Assembly (NCBI RefSeq): GCF_900101295.1
Contig: NZ_FOIL01000016.1
Coordinates: 1 to 58,504, forward strand
Direction: 5' to 3'
DNA: 58,504 nt
Source: [Clostridium] aminophilum
GTDB taxonomy: Bacteria; Bacillota; Clostridia; Lachnospirales; Lachnospiraceae
A program made the position numbers and the translations under genes. Below are positions 36,465 through 44,696 of the stretch, piece by piece. The first letter of the stretch is position 1. Each line of letters opens with the position of its first letter. The notes under the pieces are model-generated. The model saw only the letters and a list, made by a program, of their open reading frames with translations. It did not search any database and was not told where the DNA came from.

Positions 36465-36473
36465 TGTTATACT
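36465..36473 (+). promoter_or_regulatory. Extended -10 promoter before gerW
   Basis: TGTTATACT (TGnTATACT) lies 27 bp before the gerW start. TTGATT at 36454-36459 is too close to act as -35. This is a vegetative-type extended -10 rather than an obvious sporulation sigma site. Confidence 0.45.
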
Positions 36474-36499
36474 GACCATATATCTACAGGAGGCTTACG

Positions 36500-36937
36500 A
36501 TGGCAGAGAACCATTTTAATGATACGGTAAAAGCACTTTTTGACGGCATGGACCGGTTTGTCACATCGAAAACCGTGGTGGGAGAAGCCGTTCATATCGA
36601 TGAGGAGACAGTGATCGTACCGCTGATCGACGTCAGCTGCGGAATGGCTGCCGGGGCGTTCAACAAGGATTCCAAGAATGACGGGGCAGGCGGTCTGAAT
36701 GCGAAAATGTCTCCTTCCGCGGTTCTGGTAATCCAGAACGGAGCGACCAAGCTTGTCAGCATCAAGCACCAGGATGCCGTTTCCAAAGCGATGGATATGG
36801 TGCCGGATCTGATCAACCGGTTTACAAAAAAGAATCAGGTGACCGAGGATGCGGTTCATCAGGCCGAAACCATCGCCGAAGAGCTGAAAGACGAGCCCGG
36901 CGCAGAAGAGAAAAAAGAGGAGAGCAGCGCGGAATAA
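36500..36937 (+). CDS. gerW: GerW/YtfJ-family spore protein
   Basis: A 145-residue protein with the family core GEAVHIDEETVIVPLIDVSCGMAAG split over two strands, followed by GGLNAKMSPSAVLVIQNG. In Bacillus the homologue is made in the forespore and is needed for a normal germination response. An N-terminal amphipathic helix and an acidic C-terminal tail flank the core. It pairs with ytfI. Its presence suggests the organism belongs to a spore-forming lineage but does not prove that it sporulates. The ribosome binding site AGGAGG is strong. Confidence 0.92.
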   Translation: MAENHFNDTVKALFDGMDRFVTSKTVVGEAVHIDEETVIVPLIDVSCGMAAGAFNKDSKNDGAGGLNAKMSPSAVLVIQNGATKLVSIKHQDAVSKAMDMVPDLINRFTKKNQVTEDAVHQAETIAEELKDEPGAEEKKEESSAE

Positions 36938-36953
36938 GCGCCGTGAAATGACA

Positions 36954-36990
36954 AACGCGCGGAAGAGCGAATGTTCTTCTGCGCGTTATA
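36954..36990 (+). terminator. gerW 3' hairpin
   Basis: AACGCGC-g-GAAGA pairs with TCTTC-t-GCGCGTT (36954-36966 with about 36975-36987), followed by ATATTAT. A second hairpin at 37008-37035 lies just beyond. Confidence 0.55.
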
Positions 36991-37007
36991 TTATGTCGTG
37001 ATAAAGC

Positions 37008-37035
37008 AAAAGAACCGCCCGAAGGCGGTTCTTTT
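37008..37035. terminator. Bidirectional terminator between gerW and rpmB
   Basis: AAAAGAACCGCC (37008-37019), loop CGAA, GGCGGTTCTTTT (37020-37035). The A-run on the left and the T-run on the right let this 12-bp perfect stem end transcripts from both gerW (plus) and rpmB (minus). Confidence 0.88.
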
Positions 37036-37062
37036 AAATCACATGAATGTATGTGAGCTTGA

Positions 37063-37248
37063 TTAAGCGCGCTCTACAGCCCCGGATCTCAGGCAGGAAG
37101 TACATACGTACATCTTGCGCGGACCATTATCGGTAATAACCTTAACGGACTTAACGTTTGCCTTCCACATTCTGTTGGATCTTCTATGTGAATGGCTCAC
37201 ATTGTTACCGAAGTGAGCAGCCTTTTCACAGATTGCACATTTTGCCAT
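37063..37248 (-). CDS. rpmB: 50S ribosomal protein L28
   Basis: A 61-residue ribosomal protein. It begins MAKCAICEKAAHFGNNVSHS and contains RRSNRMWKANV and CTSCLRSG. Two cysteine pairs (C4/C7 and C49/C52) show that this is the zinc-binding (C+) form. In zinc-responsive bacteria that form is distinguished from a cysteine-free paralogue. The minus-strand ribosome binding site GGGAGG lies before ATG. It faces asp23, as in Bacillus. Confidence 0.97.
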   Translation of the reverse strand: MAKCAICEKAAHFGNNVSHSHRRSNRMWKANVKSVKVITDNGPRKMYVCTSCLRSGAVERA

Positions 37249-37309
37249 CTTATCGCACCTCCCTTACTGAAGATCGTAGGACTTCATTTCCAAAGTCCAT
37301 AACGATGAT

Positions 37310-37338
37310 ATAATAGCAGAATCTTTTCGCTATTGCAA
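37310..37338 (-). promoter_or_regulatory. rpmB promoter
   Basis: On the minus strand TTGCAA (37333-37338), a 17-bp spacer and TATTAT (37310-37315), about 60 bp before rpmB. The leader contains a small GGACTT/AAGTCC hairpin (37279-37297). Confidence 0.7.
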
Positions 37339-37370
37339 GTGCAATCTAAAAAATTGTTTTCTTTTTACTC

Positions 37371-37385
37371 AAAATAGGTTATACT
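37371..37385 (+). promoter_or_regulatory. asp23-fakA promoter (-10 region)
   Basis: TATACT (37380-37385) lies 54 bp before asp23. No convincing -35 lies at 17 bp (TTGTTT is 20 bp away). The 13 bases AAAATAGGTTATA (37371-37383) are identical to a stretch upstream of the liv operon (47016-47028). Confidence 0.5.
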
Positions 37386-37439
37386 CACATCATCACGAAT
37401 TATGGTGAATCATATTATGAAAGAACGGAGGCTGTCATA

Positions 37440-37796
37440 ATGAAAGGACGCATAGACAACAAATTAGGCTCGATCACCATCGACCCGGAAGTAATTGCCA
37501 TGTACGCAGGCACGACAGCAGTCGAGTGTTTCGGTATTGTTGGTATGGCCGCTGTTAATATGAAAGACGGTCTTGTAAAACTGCTTCGAGGAGACAGCCT
37601 GACACACGGCATTAATGTCATCATTAATGATAATTCCATTAGCATCAACTTCCATGTGATTGTAGCATACGGCGTCAGCATCGCTACGGTTGCGGATAAC
37701 CTGATCGAAAGTGTCAAGTACAAGGTCGAGGAATTCACCGGCATGACTGTCGACAAGATTAACATCTATGTCGAAGGCGTGAGAGTGATAGATTAA
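37440..37796 (+). CDS. asp23: Asp23/Gls24-family protein
   Basis: A 118-residue protein of the Asp23/YloU family, small proteins linked to envelope homeostasis and often partnered with fatty acid kinase. Conserved features are GSITIDPEVIAMYAGTTAVE, GIVGMAAVNMKDGL and the C-terminal TVDKINIYVEGVRV. It is followed 14 nt downstream by fakA, the usual order in Firmicutes. The ribosome binding site CGGAGG is good. Confidence 0.93.
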   Translation: MKGRIDNKLGSITIDPEVIAMYAGTTAVECFGIVGMAAVNMKDGLVKLLRGDSLTHGINVIINDNSISINFHVIVAYGVSIATVADNLIESVKYKVEEFTGMTVDKINIYVEGVRVID

Positions 37797-37810
37797 GGAG
37801 GACCAGACTT

Positions 37811-39499
37811 GTGGTTATGAATTCAGTCGATGCGCAGGCGCTGAAAAAAGCGTTTCTTTCCGGCGCAAAAAATCTGGAAATGAATAAAGAGTTCATCAAC
37901 GAGCTCAATGTTTTCCCGGTACCGGACGGTGACACGGGAACGAATATGACGATGACGATCCTTTCGGCGGCAAGAGAAGTTGCCGCAATCGAAGATCCGA
38001 CGATGGAGAAACTGGCAAAGGCAATGTCCTCCGGTTCCCTTCGCGGAGCGAGAGGAAACTCGGGTGTCATTCTGTCCCAGCTGTTCCGCGGTTTTTCCAA
38101 GGAGATCCAGACGGTCGAGACGATCAACGTCACAACATTGGCCAATGCCTTCGGCCGCGCGACGGAGACAGCGTATAAGGCAGTTATCAAACCGAAAGAG
38201 GGAACCATTCTCACGGTAGCCAGAGGAATGGCCGATAAGGCAGCGGAGCTGGTTTTCGATACGGACGATGTGATTGAATTTGCCGAGAAGGTTATTGCCT
38301 ACGGCGATGAGACACTTCAGAAGACACCGGATCTTCTTCCGGTACTGAAGGAGGCCGGCGTGGTGGATTCCGGCGGCATGGGTCTCATGACCGTTTTAAA
38401 GGGTGTCCTGGCCGGTCTCAAAGGCGAGGATCTCGGCGATCTGATGCCGGAGGGCGTAAAGCCGGTTACCGACAATGCCGGAGCGGATTACAATGCCGTC
38501 GAAAACACGGATATCAAGTTCGGATACTGCACCGAGTTCATCATCAACACCAAAGAGGAGATGGACGAAAAGGAGCAGGATAAATTCCGTGCTTATCTGG
38601 AATCCATCGGTGATTCCATCGTCTTTGTCACACTGGATGACATTGTCAAGGTTCACGTTCACACCAACGAGCCGGGCAATGCAATTCAGAAGGCACTCAG
38701 CTACGGCTTCCTGACCAATATGAAGATCGATAACATGCGTGTCGAGCATCAGGAAAAGCTGATCAAGGATTCGGAGAAACTGGCCAGAGAGCAGAAAGCA
38801 GAGGAAGAGGCAAAAAGAGCAGCCGCTACGAAGGAGAGACTTCCGTATGCGATGATTGCTGTATGTGCAGGTGACGGCATGGCGGAGATTTTCCGCGGCA
38901 TCGGCGCAACCGACGTCATCAGCGGCGGACAGACCATGAATCCGAGTACCGATGATATTCTGAGAGCGTGTGAGAACGCGAATGCGGATGTGGTATACGT
39001 CTTCCCGAACAACTCCAATATCATTCTTGCAGCCAATCAGGCCCGCGATATCTGTGAATCCTGCCGGATTGTGGTGGTTCCGACCAAGACCGTTCCGCAG
39101 GGTGTTGAGGCGATCATTAATTTCGTGCCGGAGATGAGTCCCGAGGAGAATCTCGGAATCATGACGGATGAAATTGCCGGTGTGAAGACCTGCGAGATTA
39201 CCTATGCGGTACGCGATACGACCATCGACGGCAAGCCGATCAATCACGGCGATATCATGGCCATCGGCGACAGCGGTCTGGTTGCGGTGGGCCGAGAGAT
39301 CGAAGATACCGCTCTCATGGCACTCCGTGAGCTCATCGATGAGGACTCCGAGCTGGTTACCATCTATTACGGTGAGGAAGCAGATCAGGAAAAGGCAGAA
39401 AGCCTGTGCGAACTGGCCAAGAAGGAGTTCAGCGGATGCGAGTTCGAGCTTCATAACGGCGGTCAGCCGGTATACTATTACGTTCTTTCGGTAGAATAA
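37811..39499 (+). CDS. fakA: Fatty acid kinase catalytic subunit (DAK2/YloV family)
   Basis: A 562-residue protein. The N-terminal DAK2 nucleotide-binding domain has NELNVFPVPDGDTGTNM, SSGSLRGARGNSGVILSQL and the VVDSGGMGLM block. The middle and C-terminal FakA-type domains follow (GYCTEFIINT, ISGGQTMNPSTDDIL). In relatives it phosphorylates fatty acids delivered by a FakB binding protein; no fakB is in this window. The start is most likely GTG 37811, nine bases after AAGGAGG; ATG 37817 is the alternative. A terminator follows, so recG may be transcribed separately. Confidence 0.92.
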   Translation: MVMNSVDAQALKKAFLSGAKNLEMNKEFINELNVFPVPDGDTGTNMTMTILSAAREVAAIEDPTMEKLAKAMSSGSLRGARGNSGVILSQLFRGFSKEIQTVETINVTTLANAFGRATETAYKAVIKPKEGTILTVARGMADKAAELVFDTDDVIEFAEKVIAYGDETLQKTPDLLPVLKEAGVVDSGGMGLMTVLKGVLAGLKGEDLGDLMPEGVKPVTDNAGADYNAVENTDIKFGYCTEFIINTKEEMDEKEQDKFRAYLESIGDSIVFVTLDDIVKVHVHTNEPGNAIQKALSYGFLTNMKIDNMRVEHQEKLIKDSEKLAREQKAEEEAKRAAATKERLPYAMIAVCAGDGMAEIFRGIGATDVISGGQTMNPSTDDILRACENANADVVYVFPNNSNIILAANQARDICESCRIVVVPTKTVPQGVEAIINFVPEMSPEENLGIMTDEIAGVKTCEITYAVRDTTIDGKPINHGDIMAIGDSGLVAVGREIEDTALMALRELIDEDSELVTIYYGEEADQEKAESLCELAKKEFSGCEFELHNGGQPVYYYVLSVE

Positions 39500-39543
39500 G
39501 AAGGACACGTTGCCCGGGAAAAAGAACAGAATTACGACGATAC

Positions 39544-39578
39544 AGCCTGCGGCGGGATTTCCTGCTGCAGGCTTTTTA
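39544..39578 (+). terminator. fakA terminator
   Basis: AGCCTGC (39544-39550) pairs with GCAGGCT (39567-39573), followed by TTTTTACA. The interior GC pairs can extend the stem. Confidence 0.75.
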
Positions 39579-39666
39579 CAGATTTACGAACATGCCTGTG
39601 TCATTCCGCGCGCAGGCCGGGCTTTCGGTCATCACAATCGTCACGGAGAATAACGGGAGAGAGAGC

Positions 39667-41724
39667 ATGAGAGGACACAAAATCACGGAATTAAAAGGAA
39701 TCGGCGCAAAGACCGGAGAGCTTTTTGCTCGTCTCGGCGTCAAAACCATCGAGGACATGATTCATTTCTACCCAAGAGCGTATGATGAATTCAAAGCGCC
39801 GGTGCCGGTCCGTGAGCTGATCCCCGATACGCAGGCCGCAGTCCGGGTCACCCTGAAAAAGGATCCGGATCTTCTGCGTTACGGCCGGCTTCCGGTGACC
39901 TCCGTCAGTGTGCAGGAAGACGGCATTTCCCTTTCTGTGGTCTGGTTCAATATGCCATGGCTGAAAAAACAGCTCCCTGCGGGAAGTACCTTTGTGTTCC
40001 GAGGACACATCGCCAAAAAACGGGGACGGCTGACTCTGGAACAGCCTGAAATTTACACGGAAGATCAGTATCGGACCAAAGAGGGAACGCTTCAGCCGAT
40101 TTATCCGCAGACCAAAGGGCTCGGAAACAAGACCATCGCCAAAACGGTGCGGCAGGTCTTTGAGACCCGGGATCTCGCCCGGGAATACCTTCCGGAATCG
40201 CTTCGGGCGCGGTACGGTCTTGCGGAATACAACTTTGCCGTCGACCGGATTCATTTCCCGGAAAACCGGGAAGAGCTGATGTATGCCCGAAAGCGTCTGG
40301 TGTTTGACGAGTTTTTTCTCTTTACGCTGTCTGCGCGTTTTCTGAAAGAGAAAAAAGAGGATGTGATGAGCCGGAACCGTTTCCGAATCACCGGGACCGC
40401 CCAGAGAGTTCTGGATCATCTTCCGTATGAGCTGACCCACGCCCAGAAAACGGTTCTGAATGAGATTTTTCAGGATCTGACCGGGGGCCGTGTGATGAAA
40501 CGGCTGGTTCAGGGTGACGTGGGATCGGGCAAGACGATTATCGCAGTCCTTTCACTTCTGGAATGTGCGGCAAACGGATATCAAGGCGCCCTCATGGCTC
40601 CCACCGAGGTTTTGGCAAAACAGCATTTCGAGTCGGTTTCCGAGCTGTTCCGGACCTTCGACATTCATTTCAAACCGGTTCTTCTCACCGGTTCCATGAA
40701 GGCAAAGGAAAAGCGGGAAATACTGGAAAAAATCAGGAACCACGAGGCGGATCTCATCATCGGCACACACGCGCTGATCTCGGAAAATGTGAAATATGAC
40801 CGTCTGGCGCTGGTGATCACCGACGAACAGCACCGCTTCGGCGTCAATCAGAGAGCTGTCCTGGAGGAAAAAGGCACAGAGCCGCATATGATGGTTATGA
40901 GTGCCACGCCGATTCCGAGAACACTTGCCATCATCCTTTACGGAGATCTGGATATCTCTGTCATCAACGAACTGCCGGCGAAGCGCCTTCCGATCCGTAA
41001 TGCGGTGGTCGGAACGGATTATCGGCCCAATGCATGGCGGTTCATCGCAAAAGAGGTTCAGAAAGGGCATCAGGCCTATGTGATCTGTCCCATGGTAGAG
41101 CCGGGGGAAATGCAGGATCTGGAAAATGTTCTGGATTATTCGGAGAAACTGACGGCGGAGTATCAGGGGACCGGCATTCGAGTCGCCTTTCTTCACGGAC
41201 AGATGAAGACGGATGAGAAAAACCGCATCATGGAGGCCTTTGCGGCGGGAGACATCCATGTCCTCGTCTCCACCACGGTCATCGAGGTCGGGATCAATGT
41301 TCCCAACGCTACCGTCATGATGATCGAGGATGCGGAACGGTTCGGCCTTGCGCAGCTCCATCAGCTCCGGGGCCGCGTCGGAAGAGGAGACGCTCAGTCT
41401 TATTGCATCATGGTCAACGGTTCCGGAGATGAACATGCCGGAAAGCGGCTGGAGATTCTGAAGAAATCGGATGACGGATTTTACATTGCGGAGGAGGATC
41501 TGAAACTCCGGGGCCCGGGAGATCTGTTCGGTGTCCGGCAGTCCGGCGAACTGGAATTCAGGCTCGGAGACATTTATACCGATGCGGAAGTTCTGAAGAC
41601 GGCCGCCGCCGAAGCCAGAGACCTTCTGGAGCGGGATCCAAAGCTGGAAAAAGAGGAGAACGCCGACTTAAAGAGAATGCTGGACGGATATCTGGAAGAT
41701 AAATTCCGGGAGATCAATCTCTGA
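39667..41724 (+). CDS. recG: ATP-dependent DNA helicase RecG
   Basis: A 685-residue helicase that remodels stalled replication forks and Holliday junctions. The N-terminal wedge/OB domain (ELKGIGAKTGELFARLG) binds the junction. The motor has QGDVGSGKTIIA, MAPTEVLAKQHFE, TDEQHRFGVNQR (DEQH box), MSATPIPRTLA and LRGRVGRGDAQS. The C-terminal GDLFGVRQSGELEFRL is typical. The frame is open from 39592, but ATG 39667 behind GGGAGAGAG gives the normal length and start. A convergent hairpin separates it from prs. Confidence 0.96.
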   Translation: MRGHKITELKGIGAKTGELFARLGVKTIEDMIHFYPRAYDEFKAPVPVRELIPDTQAAVRVTLKKDPDLLRYGRLPVTSVSVQEDGISLSVVWFNMPWLKKQLPAGSTFVFRGHIAKKRGRLTLEQPEIYTEDQYRTKEGTLQPIYPQTKGLGNKTIAKTVRQVFETRDLAREYLPESLRARYGLAEYNFAVDRIHFPENREELMYARKRLVFDEFFLFTLSARFLKEKKEDVMSRNRFRITGTAQRVLDHLPYELTHAQKTVLNEIFQDLTGGRVMKRLVQGDVGSGKTIIAVLSLLECAANGYQGALMAPTEVLAKQHFESVSELFRTFDIHFKPVLLTGSMKAKEKREILEKIRNHEADLIIGTHALISENVKYDRLALVITDEQHRFGVNQRAVLEEKGTEPHMMVMSATPIPRTLAIILYGDLDISVINELPAKRLPIRNAVVGTDYRPNAWRFIAKEVQKGHQAYVICPMVEPGEMQDLENVLDYSEKLTAEYQGTGIRVAFLHGQMKTDEKNRIMEAFAAGDIHVLVSTTVIEVGINVPNATVMMIEDAERFGLAQLHQLRGRVGRGDAQSYCIMVNGSGDEHAGKRLEILKKSDDGFYIAEEDLKLRGPGDLFGVRQSGELEFRLGDIYTDAEVLKTAAAEARDLLERDPKLEKEENADLKRMLDGYLEDKFREINL

Positions 41725-41733
41725 TCGGAAACA

Positions 41734-41770
41734 CACAAGAGCCCCTGCCGACGTGGCAGGGGCTCTTGTG
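41734..41770. terminator. Convergent hairpin between recG and prs
   Basis: A 16-bp perfect stem CACAAGAGCCCCTGCC/GGCAGGGGCTCTTGTG (41734-41749 with 41755-41770) with loop GACGT. Neither side has a good T-run, but its position between convergent genes and its strength suggest a two-way transcript end. Confidence 0.65.
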
Positions 41771-41813
41771 CAATTCAATATATAATTTATTTCAAAAATC
41801 AGATGAGCGGGAA

Positions 41814-43025
41814 TTAAACCAGGCTCTTATAGTACTGATAGCCGTCATAGTCTTCCATGTACTTGCGGATCAGGGTCTGGATGCGGTCGGTGGAAACGAG
41901 AGCGCTCTCCAGAGATACGTTGTGGTTCAGGGAATTGATGATGGAAGCGATGAACTTGGACATATCCGCCTCCACATACCAGTCACGCTGAAGCAGATCC
42001 GGAGTGCGGTAGTTCAGGTTGGTGGTGATCAGGAAATCAAAGTATCCCTTCTTGTGGAACTCATCGAACTTGTCCAGACCGTCGGTGAAGAGGCCGAAGG
42101 TGGTTGCCACGATGACTCTCTCTGCCTTGCGCTCCTTGAGTTCACGGGCGGTATCCAGCATGGATTCGCCGGAGGAGATCATATCGTCAATAATGATAAC
42201 GGTTTTTCCTTCTACGGAAGAACCGAGGAACTCGTGAGCAACGATGGGGTTCTTACCGTTTACGATGGTAGAGTAGTCACGGCGCTTATAGAACATACCG
42301 ACATCGACGCCGAGGTTGTTTGCCAAATATACGGCTCTGGACATCGCACCTTCATCCGGGGAGATGACCATCATGTGATCCTTGTCGATCTTCAGTTTCT
42401 TCTCGCGGTCGAAGATTGCCTCGATAAACTGATAGGTCGGCATGAAGTTATCCAGACCAGTCAGCGGAATCGCATTCTGTACCCGCGGATCATGCGCATC
42501 GAAGGTGATAATATTGTCCACACCCATGGCTACCAGTTCCTGCAACATCATAGCGCAGTCCAGAGACTCGCGGCCGCTTCTCTTGTGCTGTCTTCCCTCA
42601 TAGAGGAACGGCATGACAACATTGACACGGTGTGCGGTGGATACGGAAGCTCCGATGATTCTCTTCAGATCCTGGAAATGATCATCCGGACTCATGTGGT
42701 TGGTGAAACCGTTGATGCGGTAGGTAAGGCTGTAGTTTGTCACGTCAACCATGATAAAGATATCATCGCCGCGGACGGACTCATTGACCTGACCTTTTGC
42801 CTCACCGCTTCCGAAACGCGGACATTCAATATTGAGGAGGTAGGAATCTGCCTCATAACCCTTATATTTCAGATCCTGTTTTTTCTGGTCTACCGCAGCA
42901 TCACTGCGGCGCATCTCAACGATATGCTGATTGACCTTATCGGCAAGATCCTTACAGCTCTCCAGGGCAGCAATCTTCAGCGGTCCAACCGGAAGAGTGT
43001 TTGTGAATACGTGATTATCTGACAT
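41814..43025 (-). CDS. prs: Ribose-phosphate pyrophosphokinase (long, divergent form)
   Basis: A 403-residue PRPP synthetase-like protein. The PRPP-binding loop reads VIIIDDMISSGESMLDTA. The flexible-loop region has VVMPFLYEGRQHKRSGRES, and FDAHDPRVQN stands where classical enzymes have DLHA-x-QIQGFF. Classical bacterial Prs is about 315 residues; here extra sequence lies at the N-terminus and inside. Key binding features are kept, so PRPP synthesis is the best guess, though activity and regulation may differ. The start was set at 43025, the ATG behind TTGGAGG on the minus strand; the open frame reaches 43148. It is monocistronic. Confidence 0.85.
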   Translation of the reverse strand: MSDNHVFTNTLPVGPLKIAALESCKDLADKVNQHIVEMRRSDAAVDQKKQDLKYKGYEADSYLLNIECPRFGSGEAKGQVNESVRGDDIFIMVDVTNYSLTYRINGFTNHMSPDDHFQDLKRIIGASVSTAHRVNVVMPFLYEGRQHKRSGRESLDCAMMLQELVAMGVDNIITFDAHDPRVQNAIPLTGLDNFMPTYQFIEAIFDREKKLKIDKDHMMVISPDEGAMSRAVYLANNLGVDVGMFYKRRDYSTIVNGKNPIVAHEFLGSSVEGKTVIIIDDMISSGESMLDTARELKERKAERVIVATTFGLFTDGLDKFDEFHKKGYFDFLITTNLNYRTPDLLQRDWYVEADMSKFIASIINSLNHNVSLESALVSTDRIQTLIRKYMEDYDGYQYYKSLV

Positions 43026-43090
43026 GACGGCCTCCAATAATTTAGAACAATATGTATTTTTATAAAAACAAAGCATAAAAAATAACGATA

Positions 43091-43118
43091 TTAACGCTTT
43101 GTCCCCGTCGAATAATAT
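43091..43118 (+). promoter_or_regulatory. Candidate promoter for the DUF512 gene
   Basis: TTAACG (43091-43096), a 16-bp spacer and TAATAT (43113-43118), 45 bp before the start and after the divergent prs gene. A moderate match. Confidence 0.4.
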
Positions 43119-43162
43119 CATTTTCCGCAACACCGCGTCAATACTCAACTTTACAAAGAGGA

Positions 43163-44581
43163 ATGAAATTGATACAATTCTTTAATATGGATAAGAATGG
43201 ACATTTGATAGCGTCTGTCGATCCGGGCTCCATAGCGGACCAGCTTGGCATTGAGGCGGGAGATATTCTGCTCTCCATCAATGACGCCCCGATCGAGGAC
43301 ATTTTTGACTATCAATATAAATTGAACAACGAAACGGTCACGGCGGTCGTTCTGAAAAAGAACGGCGAAGAGTGGGATCTGGACATTGAGAATGATTATC
43401 AGGATCTCGGACTGAATTTTGAGAACGGTCTTATGAGCGATTACCGCTCATGCAGCAACAATTGTATCTTCTGCTTTATCGATCAGATGCCGCCGGGTAT
43501 GCGTGACACCCTGTATTTCAAGGACGACGATTCCAGACTGTCCTTCCTTCAGGGAAACTATGTCACTCTGACAAATATGAAAGAGCATGATCTGCAGAGG
43601 ATCATCAAGTTCAAGCTTGCCCCGATCAATATTTCGGTGCACACCACCAATCCGGAGCTGCGCGTGAAAATGCTGCACAACCGCTTTGCGGGGGAGGCTC
43701 TGAAAAAAATAGACACGCTCTATGAGGCAGGGACTCCCATGAACGGTCAGATTGTGTTGTGTCCCGGTGTGAACGACGGCAAGGAGCTGGACCGCACCAT
43801 CGGCGATCTGACCAAATATCTTCCGCATATGCGAAGCGTATCGGTGGTTCCGGTGGGGCTGTCGAAATACCGCGACGGCCTTTGCCATCTGACCTCTTTT
43901 ACCAAAGAGACGGCAGCAGCCGCCATCGATCAGATCGAGCGTTGGCAGAAACTAATCTATCCACAGCACGGGGTTCATTTCATCCATGCCAGTGATGAGT
44001 TTTATCTGATTGCCGGCCGTCCTCTTCCCGAGGCGGAACGGTATGACGGTTATATTCAGTATGAGAACGGCGTCGGGATGCTGCGTCTTTTAAAGGAAGA
44101 AACCGATGAGGCGCTGGAAGAACTTTCCCGGGATCCGGACCGCGAAGCGGAAGAGGAAGTGATCTCGATTGCGACCGCCAAGCTGGCCTATCCGTTTATT
44201 AAGGAAATCTCGGAAAAATTCATGAAGATCTGTCCGGAAAAGAAGATTCATGTCTATCTGATTGAAAATGACTTCTTCGGTCATATGATCACAGTGGCCG
44301 GACTTCTGACCGGAAAGGATCTGATCGCGCAGCTGAAAGGAAAAGAGATCGGTTCCCGGCTTCTTCTGACTACCGCCATGTTCCGGAGCGGAGAGGAGGT
44401 TTTTCTCGACGACGTCACAAAATCCGATGTGGAGCGGGAACTGGGGGTCCGCGTGGATATCATTCCGGAGGGCGGTGACGAACTGATCCGGGCAATGTCG
44501 GCGCCTTACGACGGACCGGCCCCGATGCACGGCGAGTACGAGCCGGACGAAGGGGAATTTATCGAGTATGAAGAGCTGTAA
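43163..44581 (+). CDS. DUF512 radical-SAM protein with PDZ-like domain
   Basis: A 472-residue protein. The N-terminal PDZ-like domain (about 1-65) contains IASVDPGSIADQLGIEAGD. The iron-sulfur motif CSNNCIFCFIDQMP (CxxxCxxC) and a radical-SAM barrel follow, with TLTNMKEHDLQRI and INISVHTTNPELR. The C-terminal DUF512 part includes DFFGHMITVAGLLTG. The family is widespread in Clostridia next to der; its reaction is not known. The start ATG 43163 directly follows AAAGAGGA, an unusually short spacing, but no other start exists before the PDZ part. A 36-codon frame overlaps its end. Confidence 0.88.
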   Translation: MKLIQFFNMDKNGHLIASVDPGSIADQLGIEAGDILLSINDAPIEDIFDYQYKLNNETVTAVVLKKNGEEWDLDIENDYQDLGLNFENGLMSDYRSCSNNCIFCFIDQMPPGMRDTLYFKDDDSRLSFLQGNYVTLTNMKEHDLQRIIKFKLAPINISVHTTNPELRVKMLHNRFAGEALKKIDTLYEAGTPMNGQIVLCPGVNDGKELDRTIGDLTKYLPHMRSVSVVPVGLSKYRDGLCHLTSFTKETAAAAIDQIERWQKLIYPQHGVHFIHASDEFYLIAGRPLPEAERYDGYIQYENGVGMLRLLKEETDEALEELSRDPDREAEEEVISIATAKLAYPFIKEISEKFMKICPEKKIHVYLIENDFFGHMITVAGLLTGKDLIAQLKGKEIGSRLLLTTAMFRSGEEVFLDDVTKSDVERELGVRVDIIPEGGDELIRAMSAPYDGPAPMHGEYEPDEGEFIEYEEL

Positions 44582-44678
44582 ACTGACGGAAGACACGGCG
44601 CAGCGCTTCATTGCGGCTGTGGTGCCGGAGCTGTCCGGAAAAATCACTTTTTTACAGTTTACCGTTCCTTTATTTTAA
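44568..44678 (+). CDS. Possible 36-residue micro-ORF between the DUF512 gene and der
   Basis: The frame starts at ATG 44568 inside the end of the DUF512 gene (14-nt overlap) and ends with TAA 18 nt before der. The product begins MKSCKLTEDTAQRFIAAVV and ends LQFTVPLF, with no recognised family. A GAGTATGAAG context gives no strong ribosome binding site, but overlap could allow reinitiation. It may be a small protein, the remnant of a longer gene, or chance. Confidence 0.25.
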   Translation: MKSCKLTEDTAQRFIAAVVPELSGKITFLQFTVPLF

Positions 44679-44696
44679 AGAAAGAGAGAGTTTTAT

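Noticed and set aside
41766-43022. 418-codon plus-strand open frame opposite prs
   Set aside because: It is fully antisense to a gene with clear PRPP-synthetase motifs; the long frame comes from codon bias. It has no family similarity or good ribosome binding site.
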